From: an uncultured Bacteroidota bacterium
GTDB taxonomy: Bacteria; Bacteroidota; Bacteroidia; Chitinophagales; LD1
Assembly (NCBI GenBank): GCA_937894725.1
Contig: CALAYL010000053.1
Location: forward strand, 1-52,336
Direction of reading: 5' to 3'
Length of the DNA stretch: 52,336 bases
Shown one piece after another: positions 43,168 to 50,619 of the stretch (position 1 is the first letter of the stretch; the number at the start of each line of letters is the position of its first letter). The position numbers were made by a program, and so were the translations under genes. A model generated the notes under the pieces. It searched no databases, was not told the origin of the DNA, and saw nothing but the letters and a program-made list of their open reading frames with translations.

Positions 43168-46100
43168 TTATTTAACCAAGGTGACATTGCCTTTTTTGAA
43201 AACAGGTTCACCATCGTAGGTAGTCGCTTTTACATACCAGATATATACGCCTACATCTTGTGGGCGGTTATTGAAAGTGCCATTCCAGCCTTCGGTGATA
43301 TCATGTGTGCTAAATACTTTTTGTCCCCAACGATTAAATACAGCAAACTCGTCTAACTGTGCGATATTGAGCGTAGGCGGTACGATTCTAAAAATATCAT
43401 TTTCACCATCGTTATTTGGCGAAAAAGCAGTAGGAATAAAAACTTGTGTCTTGGGTTCCACCGTAATCAATACACTATCTACACTCACACAGCCATAGTC
43501 GGATATAGCATAAAGGTAATACTTGCTCGTTTTGAGCGGGCTAGCGGTAGAGTTGAGATCTAATGGGTTTTTGATATACAAGCCAGGCGCCCAATAATTG
43601 TTCGATACATTGCTCACTCCTTGTAGGGTAGCTTCGGTATTTCGGTATATCAGCGTATCCATACCAGCATCGATAATCGGCAACGGTCGGATAGTAAGCA
43701 CCACAGTCGCGGTATCGCTAAAGCAATCGTTTGATACCTTTACAACGTACACCACGCTATTGCTTGGCGAAGCGATAGGGTTTGCTATGTTCGGGTTGCT
43801 GAGTGATAAGGGAGGTGTCCATTGGTAATAAAAACCACCACTGGCATTGAGTTGTACAAATTTTCCTGTACAAAAATCATAAGGAGACTGAGTCACTGCG
43901 ATTACAGGATGCTGAACGTTTATCGTAATGGTGTCATGGGTAGAGCAGTTATGGATATTCGTGATTTTTACAAAATAAGTAGTGGTATCCAGTGGAGTAG
44001 CAACCGGGTTTGAAATGGTAGTGCTCGATAAACTTGGATCAGTGTTCCATAAAAAGCGCACACCTCCTATGGCTTGGAGTGTCACGGGGTCTCCTTGGCA
44101 AACAAAAGCGGTATCGGGTAACACATCCGTCAGAGGCGGAAGGAAAACTAATACTCGTACGGAATCTTTATTTTTACAACCGTTTGTGTCAGTCCCAAAT
44201 ACAGTATATACAGAAACCACACTTGGATAAGCGAATGGATTAGCGATACTCGTATCGCTCAATGTGGTGCTTGCATTCCAAGCATATACGCTTGCACCAC
44301 TCGCACGTAGCAAAACACTGTCGCCAATACATACAGAATCGAGCTTTTGTGTAGTTACTAAAGGTAGTGGATTTACCTTCACAGTCACTGTATCACGCTT
44401 TAGATAGCAATAGTTTTGTACAGTAAAAATATAGGTAGTCGTAGCGCTTGGAAAAAACCGAGGTGTATTTGAAGCTGCATTGCTCAATCCAGTAGGTGGC
44501 GACCAGCCATAACTACCCGCCCCTTGTTCCAAAATCGTAAGCGAGATAGTATCGCGAATACAAATGGGCTGTACATCTTCGACTATCAGATTGAGTGATG
44601 GATCGAGAAAATAAACACGTACCGAATCAGTAGCAAAACAGCCGTTCACATCTGTACCCGTTACATAGTAGGTTGTATTGACCAATGGTCTCACAGTAGG
44701 ATTCGCAATGTTTGGATTAGAAACACCTATAGTGGGTGTCCATACATAGCTTACAGCACCGCTGGCTTGTAGTTTTACACTATCTCTAAAACTGCCGATA
44801 TTGAAACATACTGAGGTGTCTTTGCCAGCATCTACAGGAGGAGGTGTTTGGAGTGAAATACGAACAGAGTCTGCTCTAAAGCAATTGTTAGCCCCCGTTA
44901 CGGTAACCACATAGGTCGTATTTTGGGTAGGGGTAGCGGTAGGATTTGCTACCGTAGTGCTACTCAAGGTAGAGTCGTTTCGCCAGCTATATTGTACACC
45001 ACCAGCAGCTATTAGTTGAATAGATGTTCCTGCACAAATAGTCGTATTTGGTGTAATACTTACCGTAGGCTTAGGTAAAATAGTCACCGTTTTAGTGGCG
45101 GTATCTCTACAGCCTAAGTTTGTAACCGTAATTAGCGACACAGTTTTCGAACCACCGCTGTTGTAAGTATAGCTAGGGTCTTGGAGTGTGCTCGTTTGTC
45201 CAGCTGCCAATGTCCAATAATAATTGGTCACATTTGCACTACCTGTTGAGGTAAAATTTACTACTTCATTTTCACAGGGAGTGTTGTAGGTAAAGTCGGC
45301 AATGGGTTGCGGATTTACGGTGATAATTTTTGAAATAGTATCTACGCATCCTACACGGTTGGTCACAGTGAGTTTTACACGAAAAGTTCCTGCGGTATTG
45401 TATTTTTTTACAGGATTTTGGAGTGAAGAAGAAGTGCCATCACCAAAACTCCATGACCATGTAGCTAAAGGAGAGGCTGTAGAAATGGTAGAATCCATAA
45501 ACATCACCGCTGTATCTTGGCAAGCTGTAGGTGAAAAAGTAAAGTTTGCTTTAAGTGTTGGATAAATTTTCACAATTGCTTTTGCAGTGTCAGCACAGCC
45601 CACACCATTCACCGTTTGCGATACGACTACCTTGACGATATACGTACCAGTATCTGGGTAGGTATAAATAGGAAATCGCTGTGTGGAGGTATCTGTAGTG
45701 ATACTTGGCACACCAAAGTCCCATGCATAGGAGAGAGGGGTAGAAGTACCTGGGGCAGGTGAGTAGCTAGTACCTCTTGAGAAATCAATACTTTTCGAAG
45801 AACAGATGTTTTCATATACACCGATTCCCTTCAAAGGGTCAAATGTTCCTGGTTGAAAGGGGATATTAGCATCAGGAATATTGCACCTCGACACATTGAA
45901 CTGAAAATCGCGCAGGTAAGTGCCTATCAAAACCCCGTTTCGATATTCTGACACGCATATGCCCACTACATATTGACCGGTATTGTTGGGTGTACCAGTG
46001 AGTAGACCTGTAGTAGGGTCAATGGTCAGAGGCACTCCGCCTAGAGGATCATTTGCACTATATGGAGCTGCCCACGATGTAGTAGAGTAAGGAGGAGAAT

Positions 46101-46761
46101 TTGGTGGGCTTGGTGCTGGATTATTTTGGTTAGCTCCATCCTGAGGCTCGCATAGACCGTACACTAGCGAGTCGCCATTGATATCTGATGCAGAATGGTC
46201 AAAAACTAATGGGGCACCTTGGCAAATGAATATGGGAGGAAAATTGTTGAAAGTCGGATTGCTATTACCGTAGGTAGCAGTAGGCGGTATAATGGCAGAA
46301 TACACAGCACCTTGTCCACCTGGATTGTTTAAGTTGGTAATGCTATTGTTTCTACAGCAGCGCTCATAAACCAGTATATAAGATTTTGTGTTGTCCGGTA
46401 CATTAAATGTAAACACGTAGCGACCCTGCTCTACACATACGTTCGGAGGCACTACTAGACATGGATTGGGAGATGTATTGGCAAGTGAAGTAATCACGGG
46501 ATTAACCAACGAAAAATTGTTTACTAAGGTGTAGGTTCCATTTGGGTTCACTTCAAATAGACCCACCGCAGCCGAAGGGATCGTAGAAGAAGGTGTGCCG
46601 TCAAAATCTGTCCCACTTGTACAATCGCGATAAACCGTGAGTGTCATTTGATATTGCAGGCCAGAAATATATCGATACGACATATACCCACCAATAATGT
46701 GGGTAGCATTGGCATAAAATGCCATGGCACAAAAAAGAAAAAGAAATTTTACTTTTGTCAT
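43168..46761 (-). CDS. Giant secreted PKD/repeat adhesin with gliding-associated (T9SS type B) C-terminal domain
   Basis: About 1197 residues from the ATG at 46761, whose signal peptide ends near FYANA; a start ten codons upstream would precede the signal. Residues 20-290 form the HIIGGYMSYRYI domain usual in these proteins. Two PKD domains (WSWSFGDGTSSSLQNPVKKY; YYWTLAAGQTSTLQDPSYTY) follow. Then come about seven degenerate repeats of about 85 residues with the pattern C-G...L.A.GG..Y.W...LSn..i.NP.A.P...T.Y.V. The last 90 residues (FIPTAFSPNNDGENDIFRI, FNRWGQKVF) are the gliding motility-associated domain that directs T9SS export. Likely a surface adhesin. Confidence 0.88.
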   Translation of the reverse strand: MTKVKFLFLFCAMAFYANATHIIGGYMSYRYISGLQYQMTLTVYRDCTSGTDFDGTPSSTIPSAAVGLFEVNPNGTYTLVNNFSLVNPVITSLANTSPNPCLVVPPNVCVEQGRYVFTFNVPDNTKSYILVYERCCRNNSITNLNNPGGQGAVYSAIIPPTATYGNSNPTFNNFPPIFICQGAPLVFDHSASDINGDSLVYGLCEPQDGANQNNPAPSPPNSPPYSTTSWAAPYSANDPLGGVPLTIDPTTGLLTGTPNNTGQYVVGICVSEYRNGVLIGTYLRDFQFNVSRCNIPDANIPFQPGTFDPLKGIGVYENICSSKSIDFSRGTSYSPAPGTSTPLSYAWDFGVPSITTDTSTQRFPIYTYPDTGTYIVKVVVSQTVNGVGCADTAKAIVKIYPTLKANFTFSPTACQDTAVMFMDSTISTASPLATWSWSFGDGTSSSLQNPVKKYNTAGTFRVKLTVTNRVGCVDTISKIITVNPQPIADFTYNTPCENEVVNFTSTGSANVTNYYWTLAAGQTSTLQDPSYTYNSGGSKTVSLITVTNLGCRDTATKTVTILPKPTVSITPNTTICAGTSIQLIAAGGVQYSWRNDSTLSSTTVANPTATPTQNTTYVVTVTGANNCFRADSVRISLQTPPPVDAGKDTSVCFNIGSFRDSVKLQASGAVSYVWTPTIGVSNPNIANPTVRPLVNTTYYVTGTDVNGCFATDSVRVYFLDPSLNLIVEDVQPICIRDTISLTILEQGAGSYGWSPPTGLSNAASNTPRFFPSATTTYIFTVQNYCYLKRDTVTVKVNPLPLVTTQKLDSVCIGDSVLLRASGASVYAWNASTTLSDTSIANPFAYPSVVSVYTVFGTDTNGCKNKDSVRVLVFLPPLTDVLPDTAFVCQGDPVTLQAIGGVRFLWNTDPSLSSTTISNPVATPLDTTTYFVKITNIHNCSTHDTITINVQHPVIAVTQSPYDFCTGKFVQLNASGGFYYQWTPPLSLSNPNIANPIASPSNSVVYVVKVSNDCFSDTATVVLTIRPLPIIDAGMDTLIYRNTEATLQGVSNVSNNYWAPGLYIKNPLDLNSTASPLKTSKYYLYAISDYGCVSVDSVLITVEPKTQVFIPTAFSPNNDGENDIFRIVPPTLNIAQLDEFAVFNRWGQKVFSTHDITEGWNGTFNNRPQDVGVYIWYVKATTYDGEPVFKKGNVTLVK

Positions 46762-46851
46762 AGAGGCGTTAAAGATACAAAGTATAGACACAAAATCATG
46801 TACTTTAGTTGTATCAACCTCAGATTCGTATTATTTTTAAAAAAACCGAAT

Positions 46852-47022
46852 ATGCAATATCCATATAGCAAAATAGAAGGCGGTATCATACTTGCGCTCA
46901 TGCTCCTCATTTGGGGACTGGGGGCTTACTACTTACAAATGCGCCCAATTGCCTATGTTTTAAGCGGTATAGGAGCACCACTTTTGTTGCTGATGTTGTT
47001 TTTGAGGTATGTCAGAAAGTAG
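46852..47022 (+). CDS. Small membrane protein
   Basis: 56 residues from the ATG at 46852: MQYPYSKIEGGIILALML, then a first hydrophobic helix to about residue 27, a short loop with MRPIAYVL, and a second hydrophobic segment ending RYVRK, so positive-inside gives both ends in the cytoplasm. I recognise no family. It lies between a divergent adhesin gene and a convergent rhodanese gene. A longer in-frame extension upstream is antisense to the adhesin gene and looks non-coding. Confidence 0.55.
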   Translation: MQYPYSKIEGGIILALMLLIWGLGAYYLQMRPIAYVLSGIGAPLLLLMLFLRYVRK

Positions 47023-47027
47023 CCCGA

Positions 47028-47345
47028 CTAATATTTGGCTACTGTTGTATCTATCTCATTTGCCCAAGCGGTAATACCACCAGCAAGATTGTAGAGATTG
47101 TCAAAGTCGTGGTTATCTTCTAAATATTCAATAATTCGCCCGCTCCTACCGCCCGATTTGCAATGGATGATGACCATCTTATCTTTAGCGATTGCTGCTA
47201 GTTTTTGAGGTATAGTAGCCATGGGGATAAGCTCTCCGCCCATGTTTGCTATCTCAAATTCAAATGGCTCTCGCACATCGATAAGTTGAAAGTCTTTTTT
47301 TTCGTCTATCAATTTCTTAAGCTCTTTTACGCTGATGTTTTTCAT
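47028..47345 (-). CDS. Single-domain rhodanese-like protein
   Basis: 105 residues. The fold markers LIDVREPFEFEIANMGGELIP and the active-site loop with C62 in HCKSGGRSG show a catalytic-type rhodanese domain. The enzymes carry a persulfide on the Cys and move sulfur to acceptors such as cyanide or thiols. No signal peptide, so cytoplasmic. It is 32 nt downstream of the TsaC/Sua5 gene and probably in the same transcript. Confidence 0.88.
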   Translation of the reverse strand: MKNISVKELKKLIDEKKDFQLIDVREPFEFEIANMGGELIPMATIPQKLAAIAKDKMVIIHCKSGGRSGRIIEYLEDNHDFDNLYNLAGGITAWANEIDTTVAKY

Positions 47346-47377
47346 GTTTTTTTAGTTTATAATTAAGGATACAAATT

Positions 47378-48331
47378 TTACTTTATACTGGCTCGTTTTA
47401 GCCTGTCGTTTATAGCTCGACCTAGTCCCTCGTCAGGAAACGTTTCGGCCAAAATCATCGACACATCAGATTGATCTAATGCCCGCATAGCCTCAAACAA
47501 TCGACTAGCCGCCATAGCCAGCGAACCTTCGGGTGACAACACTTTTTTTGCTAAAAAAGATACATTTTTATAGTCCTTTTCAAATGAAATCAAACCTAGT
47601 TTTTCGCGGGAATGTAGCTCCGCTAAACGAGTTATATCGCCTACTAAAAGTGATTTTCGTGGAGCATAGTGCGCATCGAGCATACCAGGCGCTAGTGGAT
47701 TGCTGTTCTGAGTAGGTTTTATGACCACTTTGCCTACTATTTTCTCAATCGCCTCTATTGATAAGCCACCCAGTCGATAAACGGTTACGTTTTCGTTTTC
47801 GATACCCACGATCGTGGATTCAAGACCTACTACACAAGCCCCGCCATCAAGTATGCTGTCTATTTTATCACCGAGTTGGTCGGCTACATGCTGTGCAGAG
47901 GTGGGACTCACGTATCCAAATGGATTGGCACTAGGAGCACAAAGTGGAAAATCGAGCGATGTCAAAAGCTCAAGGGTGAGTAGATGATTTGGTATTCGAA
48001 TGCCTACAGTATCAAGCCCAGCGGTTACTATATCGGGTATATTGGCATTTTTGGGAAGTAGCACCGTCAAAGGCCCTGGACTAAAAGCTTCGAGTAGTAG
48101 TTGCAGTTTTGGATGTATGGTTAATGTCCATTTCTGTATATCGGCTATGGTGCTTACGTGCACTATTAAGGGGTCAAAAAAAGGACGATTTTTCGCTTCG
48201 AAAATCTTGGCTACAGCCACTGGGTCGAGTGCGTTAGCTGCTAGGCCATACACTGTCTCTGTAGGTATCGCAACTATACCGCCCGCTTCGAGTTGGGTTT
48301 TGGCTAGCTGTATGGAGGTGTGGGTGGGCAT
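47378..48331 (-). CDS. L-threonylcarbamoyladenylate synthase, Sua5 form
   Basis: 317 residues: the YrdC domain (about 5-195) with IPTETVYGLAANALD, FEAKNRPFFDPLIVHV and CAPSANPFGYVSPTS, followed by a Sua5 domain (about 215-317) that closes over the active site. It makes threonylcarbamoyl-AMP from threonine, bicarbonate and ATP for the t6A37 modification of ANN-decoding tRNAs. It lies between the rplI terminator and the rhodanese gene. Confidence 0.93.
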   Translation of the reverse strand: MPTHTSIQLAKTQLEAGGIVAIPTETVYGLAANALDPVAVAKIFEAKNRPFFDPLIVHVSTIADIQKWTLTIHPKLQLLLEAFSPGPLTVLLPKNANIPDIVTAGLDTVGIRIPNHLLTLELLTSLDFPLCAPSANPFGYVSPTSAQHVADQLGDKIDSILDGGACVVGLESTIVGIENENVTVYRLGGLSIEAIEKIVGKVVIKPTQNSNPLAPGMLDAHYAPRKSLLVGDITRLAELHSREKLGLISFEKDYKNVSFLAKKVLSPEGSLAMAASRLFEAMRALDQSDVSMILAETFPDEGLGRAINDRLKRASIK

Positions 48332-48456
48332 GTTGCTATTTTAAAAAAATCATCTCGAAAATAAACACTTTCTTCAGATTAGTGTTTAGGTAATATAGGT
48401 GTTAGTGTTGGTTTTTAATTGGGGCTACTTCTTTGGAGGTAGCTTCTTCATTTTAC

Positions 48457-48484
48457 AAAAAAAAGGAGACCGAAGCCTCCTTTT
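48457..48484 (-). terminator. Rho-independent terminator after rplI
   Basis: On the minus strand AAAAGGAGGC pairs with GUCUCCUUUU around a UUCG tetraloop (one G-U pair), then continues in a run of U. It begins 24 nt past the rplI stop. A second hairpin (GCTACTTC/GAGGTAGC, about 48424-48443) lies just downstream. Confidence 0.85.
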
Positions 48485-48507
48485 GTATTTTCTAAAAGAT
48501 ATGTTGC

Positions 48508-48957
48508 TTATTCAGCTACTACTGTAAAGGCCACGGTAACTTTGTGTTCTTTACCAATAGCGATGTCTGCCGTGTAGTCTCCTACCGTTTTCACTTCGCC
48601 TTCTACGATAGTTACTTTTCTGCGATCTACTTCTACACTTGCTTCTGCCTTGATAGCTTCTGCAATGTGGTAGCCTGTTACGCTTCCAAATATCTTACCT
48701 GTAGTACCTGCTTTAGCACCGATAGTGAGTTTCAAACCAGCAAGACGCGATTTGATTTCATCTATTTTAGCTAAAAGTACAGCTTCTTTTTTATCTTTTA
48801 CTTTGTTTCGCTCTGCGAGTAGCTTTTGGTTGGTACCGCTGTTTACTACCGCGAGTCCTTGTGGTACTAAGTAGTTGAGTGCGTAGCCGTTTTTCACGTT
48901 TACTACATCATCAGCATAACCCAGCTTTTCTACTTCTTTCAATAAGATTACTTCCAT
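48508..48957 (-). CDS. rplI: 50S ribosomal protein L9
   Basis: 149 residues. MEVILLKEVEKLGYADDVV and GYALNYLVPQGLAV are the N-terminal L9 domain; the central helix and the C-terminal domain follow with KIFGSVTGYHIAEAI and the end KVTVAFTVVAE. Last gene of rpsF-rpsR-rplI, 13 nt after the rpsR stop. Confidence 0.97.
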   Translation of the reverse strand: MEVILLKEVEKLGYADDVVNVKNGYALNYLVPQGLAVVNSGTNQKLLAERNKVKDKKEAVLLAKIDEIKSRLAGLKLTIGAKAGTTGKIFGSVTGYHIAEAIKAEASVEVDRRKVTIVEGEVKTVGDYTADIAIGKEHKVTVAFTVVAE

Positions 48958-48970
48958 GATTGTGTTTTTT

Positions 48971-49240
48971 TTATTTCAACAAATCTGTCACAAACGGCAA
49001 TAATGACAAGTGGCGTGCTCGTTTGATAGCTTGAGCCAGTCGTCTTTGATATTTCAATGAGTTGCCCGTCAATCTACGTGGCAATATTTTTCCTTGTTCG
49101 TTTACAAAAGTCAATAAGTAGTCAGGATCTTTGTAATCGATGTATCGGATACCGTATTTTTTGAAACGGCAATATTTTTTGTCTTCACGACCCAACTTAG
49201 TGGCCGTCAAGTATTTTATTTGGTCATTATTCTTACTCAT
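48971..49240 (-). CDS. rpsR: 30S ribosomal protein S18
   Basis: 89 residues from the ATG at 49240, which overlaps the rpsF stop by 8 nt; an upstream start inside rpsF would add 14 residues and is rejected. Core motifs KKYCRFKKYGIRYIDYKD, KILPRRLTGNS and QRRLAQAIKRARHLSLLP are typical. Assembles with S6 in the platform of the 30S subunit. Confidence 0.97.
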   Translation of the reverse strand: MSKNNDQIKYLTATKLGREDKKYCRFKKYGIRYIDYKDPDYLLTFVNEQGKILPRRLTGNSLKYQRRLAQAIKRARHLSLLPFVTDLLK

Positions 49241-49613
49241 TGTCTGCTTTTTTAGGGTTAGCAACTTTTTTCTTACCAGCACCTACTTTACCTGCGCGTT
49301 TGTCTTCGTTGTATTTAACAGCGAATTTGTCTAGACGCACCGTGAGATAGCGCAATACGCTCTCATCTCTGCGGTAGGCTATTTCGAGTAGGTCAATCAC
49401 CTTGGTAGGCGCTGCAAACTCGATGTGGTGGTAGATGCCCGTTGTTTTTTTCTTGATTGGGTATCTCAAGTTTTTTAATCCCCAATGATCTTGGTGGATT
49501 ACTTCTGCTCCATGGGACTTCATCAAGTCAACGTAAGCGTTGACTGTCTGTTTGGCGTCATCGTCTGATAACACTGGAGTCAGGATGAACGTAGTTTCAT
49601 ACTGATTTAGCAT
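49233..49613 (-). CDS. rpsF: 30S ribosomal protein S6
   Basis: 126 residues. MLNQYETTFILTPVLSDDD, then WGLKNLRYPIKKKTTGIYHH and RRDESVLRYLTVRL define S6; a Lys-rich tail of about 20 residues follows. First gene of the S6-S18-L9 operon, without the ssb gene found between rpsF and rpsR in some other phyla. A one-mismatch -7 box (TATCTTCG, 49647-49654) lies about 33 nt upstream. Confidence 0.97.
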   Translation of the reverse strand: MLNQYETTFILTPVLSDDDAKQTVNAYVDLMKSHGAEVIHQDHWGLKNLRYPIKKKTTGIYHHIEFAAPTKVIDLLEIAYRRDESVLRYLTVRLDKFAVKYNEDKRAGKVGAGKKKVANPKKADNE

Positions 49614-49702
49614 GTTTATCTGCTTTTTTGGTTAAAAAATGGAGTGCGAAGATAGGAAGTTTTCCACATTTTCAAAACTCCTGCAAAAAAGAAATCAAGC
49701 CC

Positions 49703-50092
49703 CTAGGGTGCTTTCTGTTTTTTTATAGCGGGTATTGGACCTGGACATTCTTGCTCATGACAGGTCAAGCATTTGTTTATCATACTGTTGTAAACGATTT
49801 TTCGGTCGATTGTAGCGACAGGTTGATAATACTGATCAAGCGATATAAAAAAACTGTCGAGCATCATTTTATGGTTTTCGCTCAGTTCTTTGCCTTCTGT
49901 AATTTTTGCTGATTTGATAGCCAAAAACTCCGTAGGGTAGGTTTGAGCAGCTTCGTTCAGCGCTATTTTTTCTTTTTCTACTTTCAAAAAGGTCAGCATT
50001 TTGCGCATGAGTGTTGCCATTTCGCTCATTTCTTGATAACTCAAGGAGAGAAACAGCATAGGAACAACCAAAACAAATAGTATTCTTTTCAT
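49703..50092 (-). CDS. Small monohaem c-type cytochrome
   Basis: 129 residues from the ATG at 50092. Signal peptide 1-20 (FLSLSYQ), a long helical body, and one haem-binding motif C108-L-T-C111-H112 near the C-terminus followed by EQECPGPIP. The haem site at the end of a helical protein is like cytochrome c' or related four-helix proteins. It would act in the periplasm as an electron carrier; partners are not obvious from the neighbours. It starts 19 nt after the ybeY stop. Confidence 0.75.
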   Translation of the reverse strand: MKRILFVLVVPMLFLSLSYQEMSEMATLMRKMLTFLKVEKEKIALNEAAQTYPTEFLAIKSAKITEGKELSENHKMMLDSFFISLDQYYQPVATIDRKIVYNSMINKCLTCHEQECPGPIPAIKKQKAP

Positions 50093-50111
50093 ATAATAGT
50101 CAAATAAATCT

Positions 50112-50540
50112 TTATGCCAATTTAGCAAATAAATCGAGCCACTCCTCTTCTTTTTGGCGCATGATCGTTTCCTCTTTTTTTGATTTATCTCCATAGCCGC
50201 AGAGGTGCAGTACACCATGAAAAACAACCCGGTGTAGCTCTTGTACAAATGTCACGTCTAATGTTTGTGCGTTATCTTTTACTCTATCTATACTAATGTA
50301 GAGCTCTGCTGAAGTTTTTTTATCCGTTTCATCGAGCGGAAAGGTGATAATATCCGTATAATAGTCGTGGTTTAGATATCGCTTATTGATGTCGAGCAAA
50401 AACTCATCCGAACAAAACACACAAGAGAGTGAAAGCTCTTTTTCAGTTTCGATTTGAAACTGCTTAGCTAAAAAAGTCTTGATAGCTTTGGCTTTCGGTA
50501 TGCGAATTGCAACATCTGCTTTGTGAAATACGATAGGCAT
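50112..50540 (-). CDS. ybeY: Endoribonuclease YbeY (rRNA maturation factor)
   Basis: 142 residues from the ATG at 50540; an upstream ATG at 50582 lies ahead of the -7 box and is rejected. The metal motif FHGVLHLCGYGDKSKKE has H108 and H112 but Asp at position 118, where the HxxxHxxxxxH motif would have the third His. YbeY is a single-strand endoribonuclease for 16S rRNA 3'-end maturation and ribosome quality control. The DYYTDIITFPL segment is also family-typical. Confidence 0.92.
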   Translation of the reverse strand: MPIVFHKADVAIRIPKAKAIKTFLAKQFQIETEKELSLSCVFCSDEFLLDINKRYLNHDYYTDIITFPLDETDKKTSAELYISIDRVKDNAQTLDVTFVQELHRVVFHGVLHLCGYGDKSKKEETIMRQKEEEWLDLFAKLA

Positions 50541-50554
50541 AAGGACTTTTTGAA

Positions 50555-50562
50555 CAAAGTTA
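50555..50562 (-). promoter_or_regulatory. -7 promoter box TAACTTTG for ybeY
   Basis: Perfect minus-strand TAnnTTTG, 14 nt before the ATG at 50540. It decides the ybeY start. Confidence 0.6.
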
Positions 50563-50619
50563 TGGGAATAAAATAAAAGCACTTCCTTTTTTATTGATTA
50601 GGAATTATACATATTCGGT

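Noticed and set aside
43168..46761. Repeats of the adhesin considered as DNA-level tandem repeats
   Set aside because: Similarity is at protein level only and degenerate; no DNA repeat is evident by eye.
46648..46851. In-frame upstream extension of the small membrane protein, making a 124-residue ORF
   Set aside because: It lies antisense to the start of the adhesin gene and has no protein-like features; the ATG at 46852 begins a clean membrane protein.
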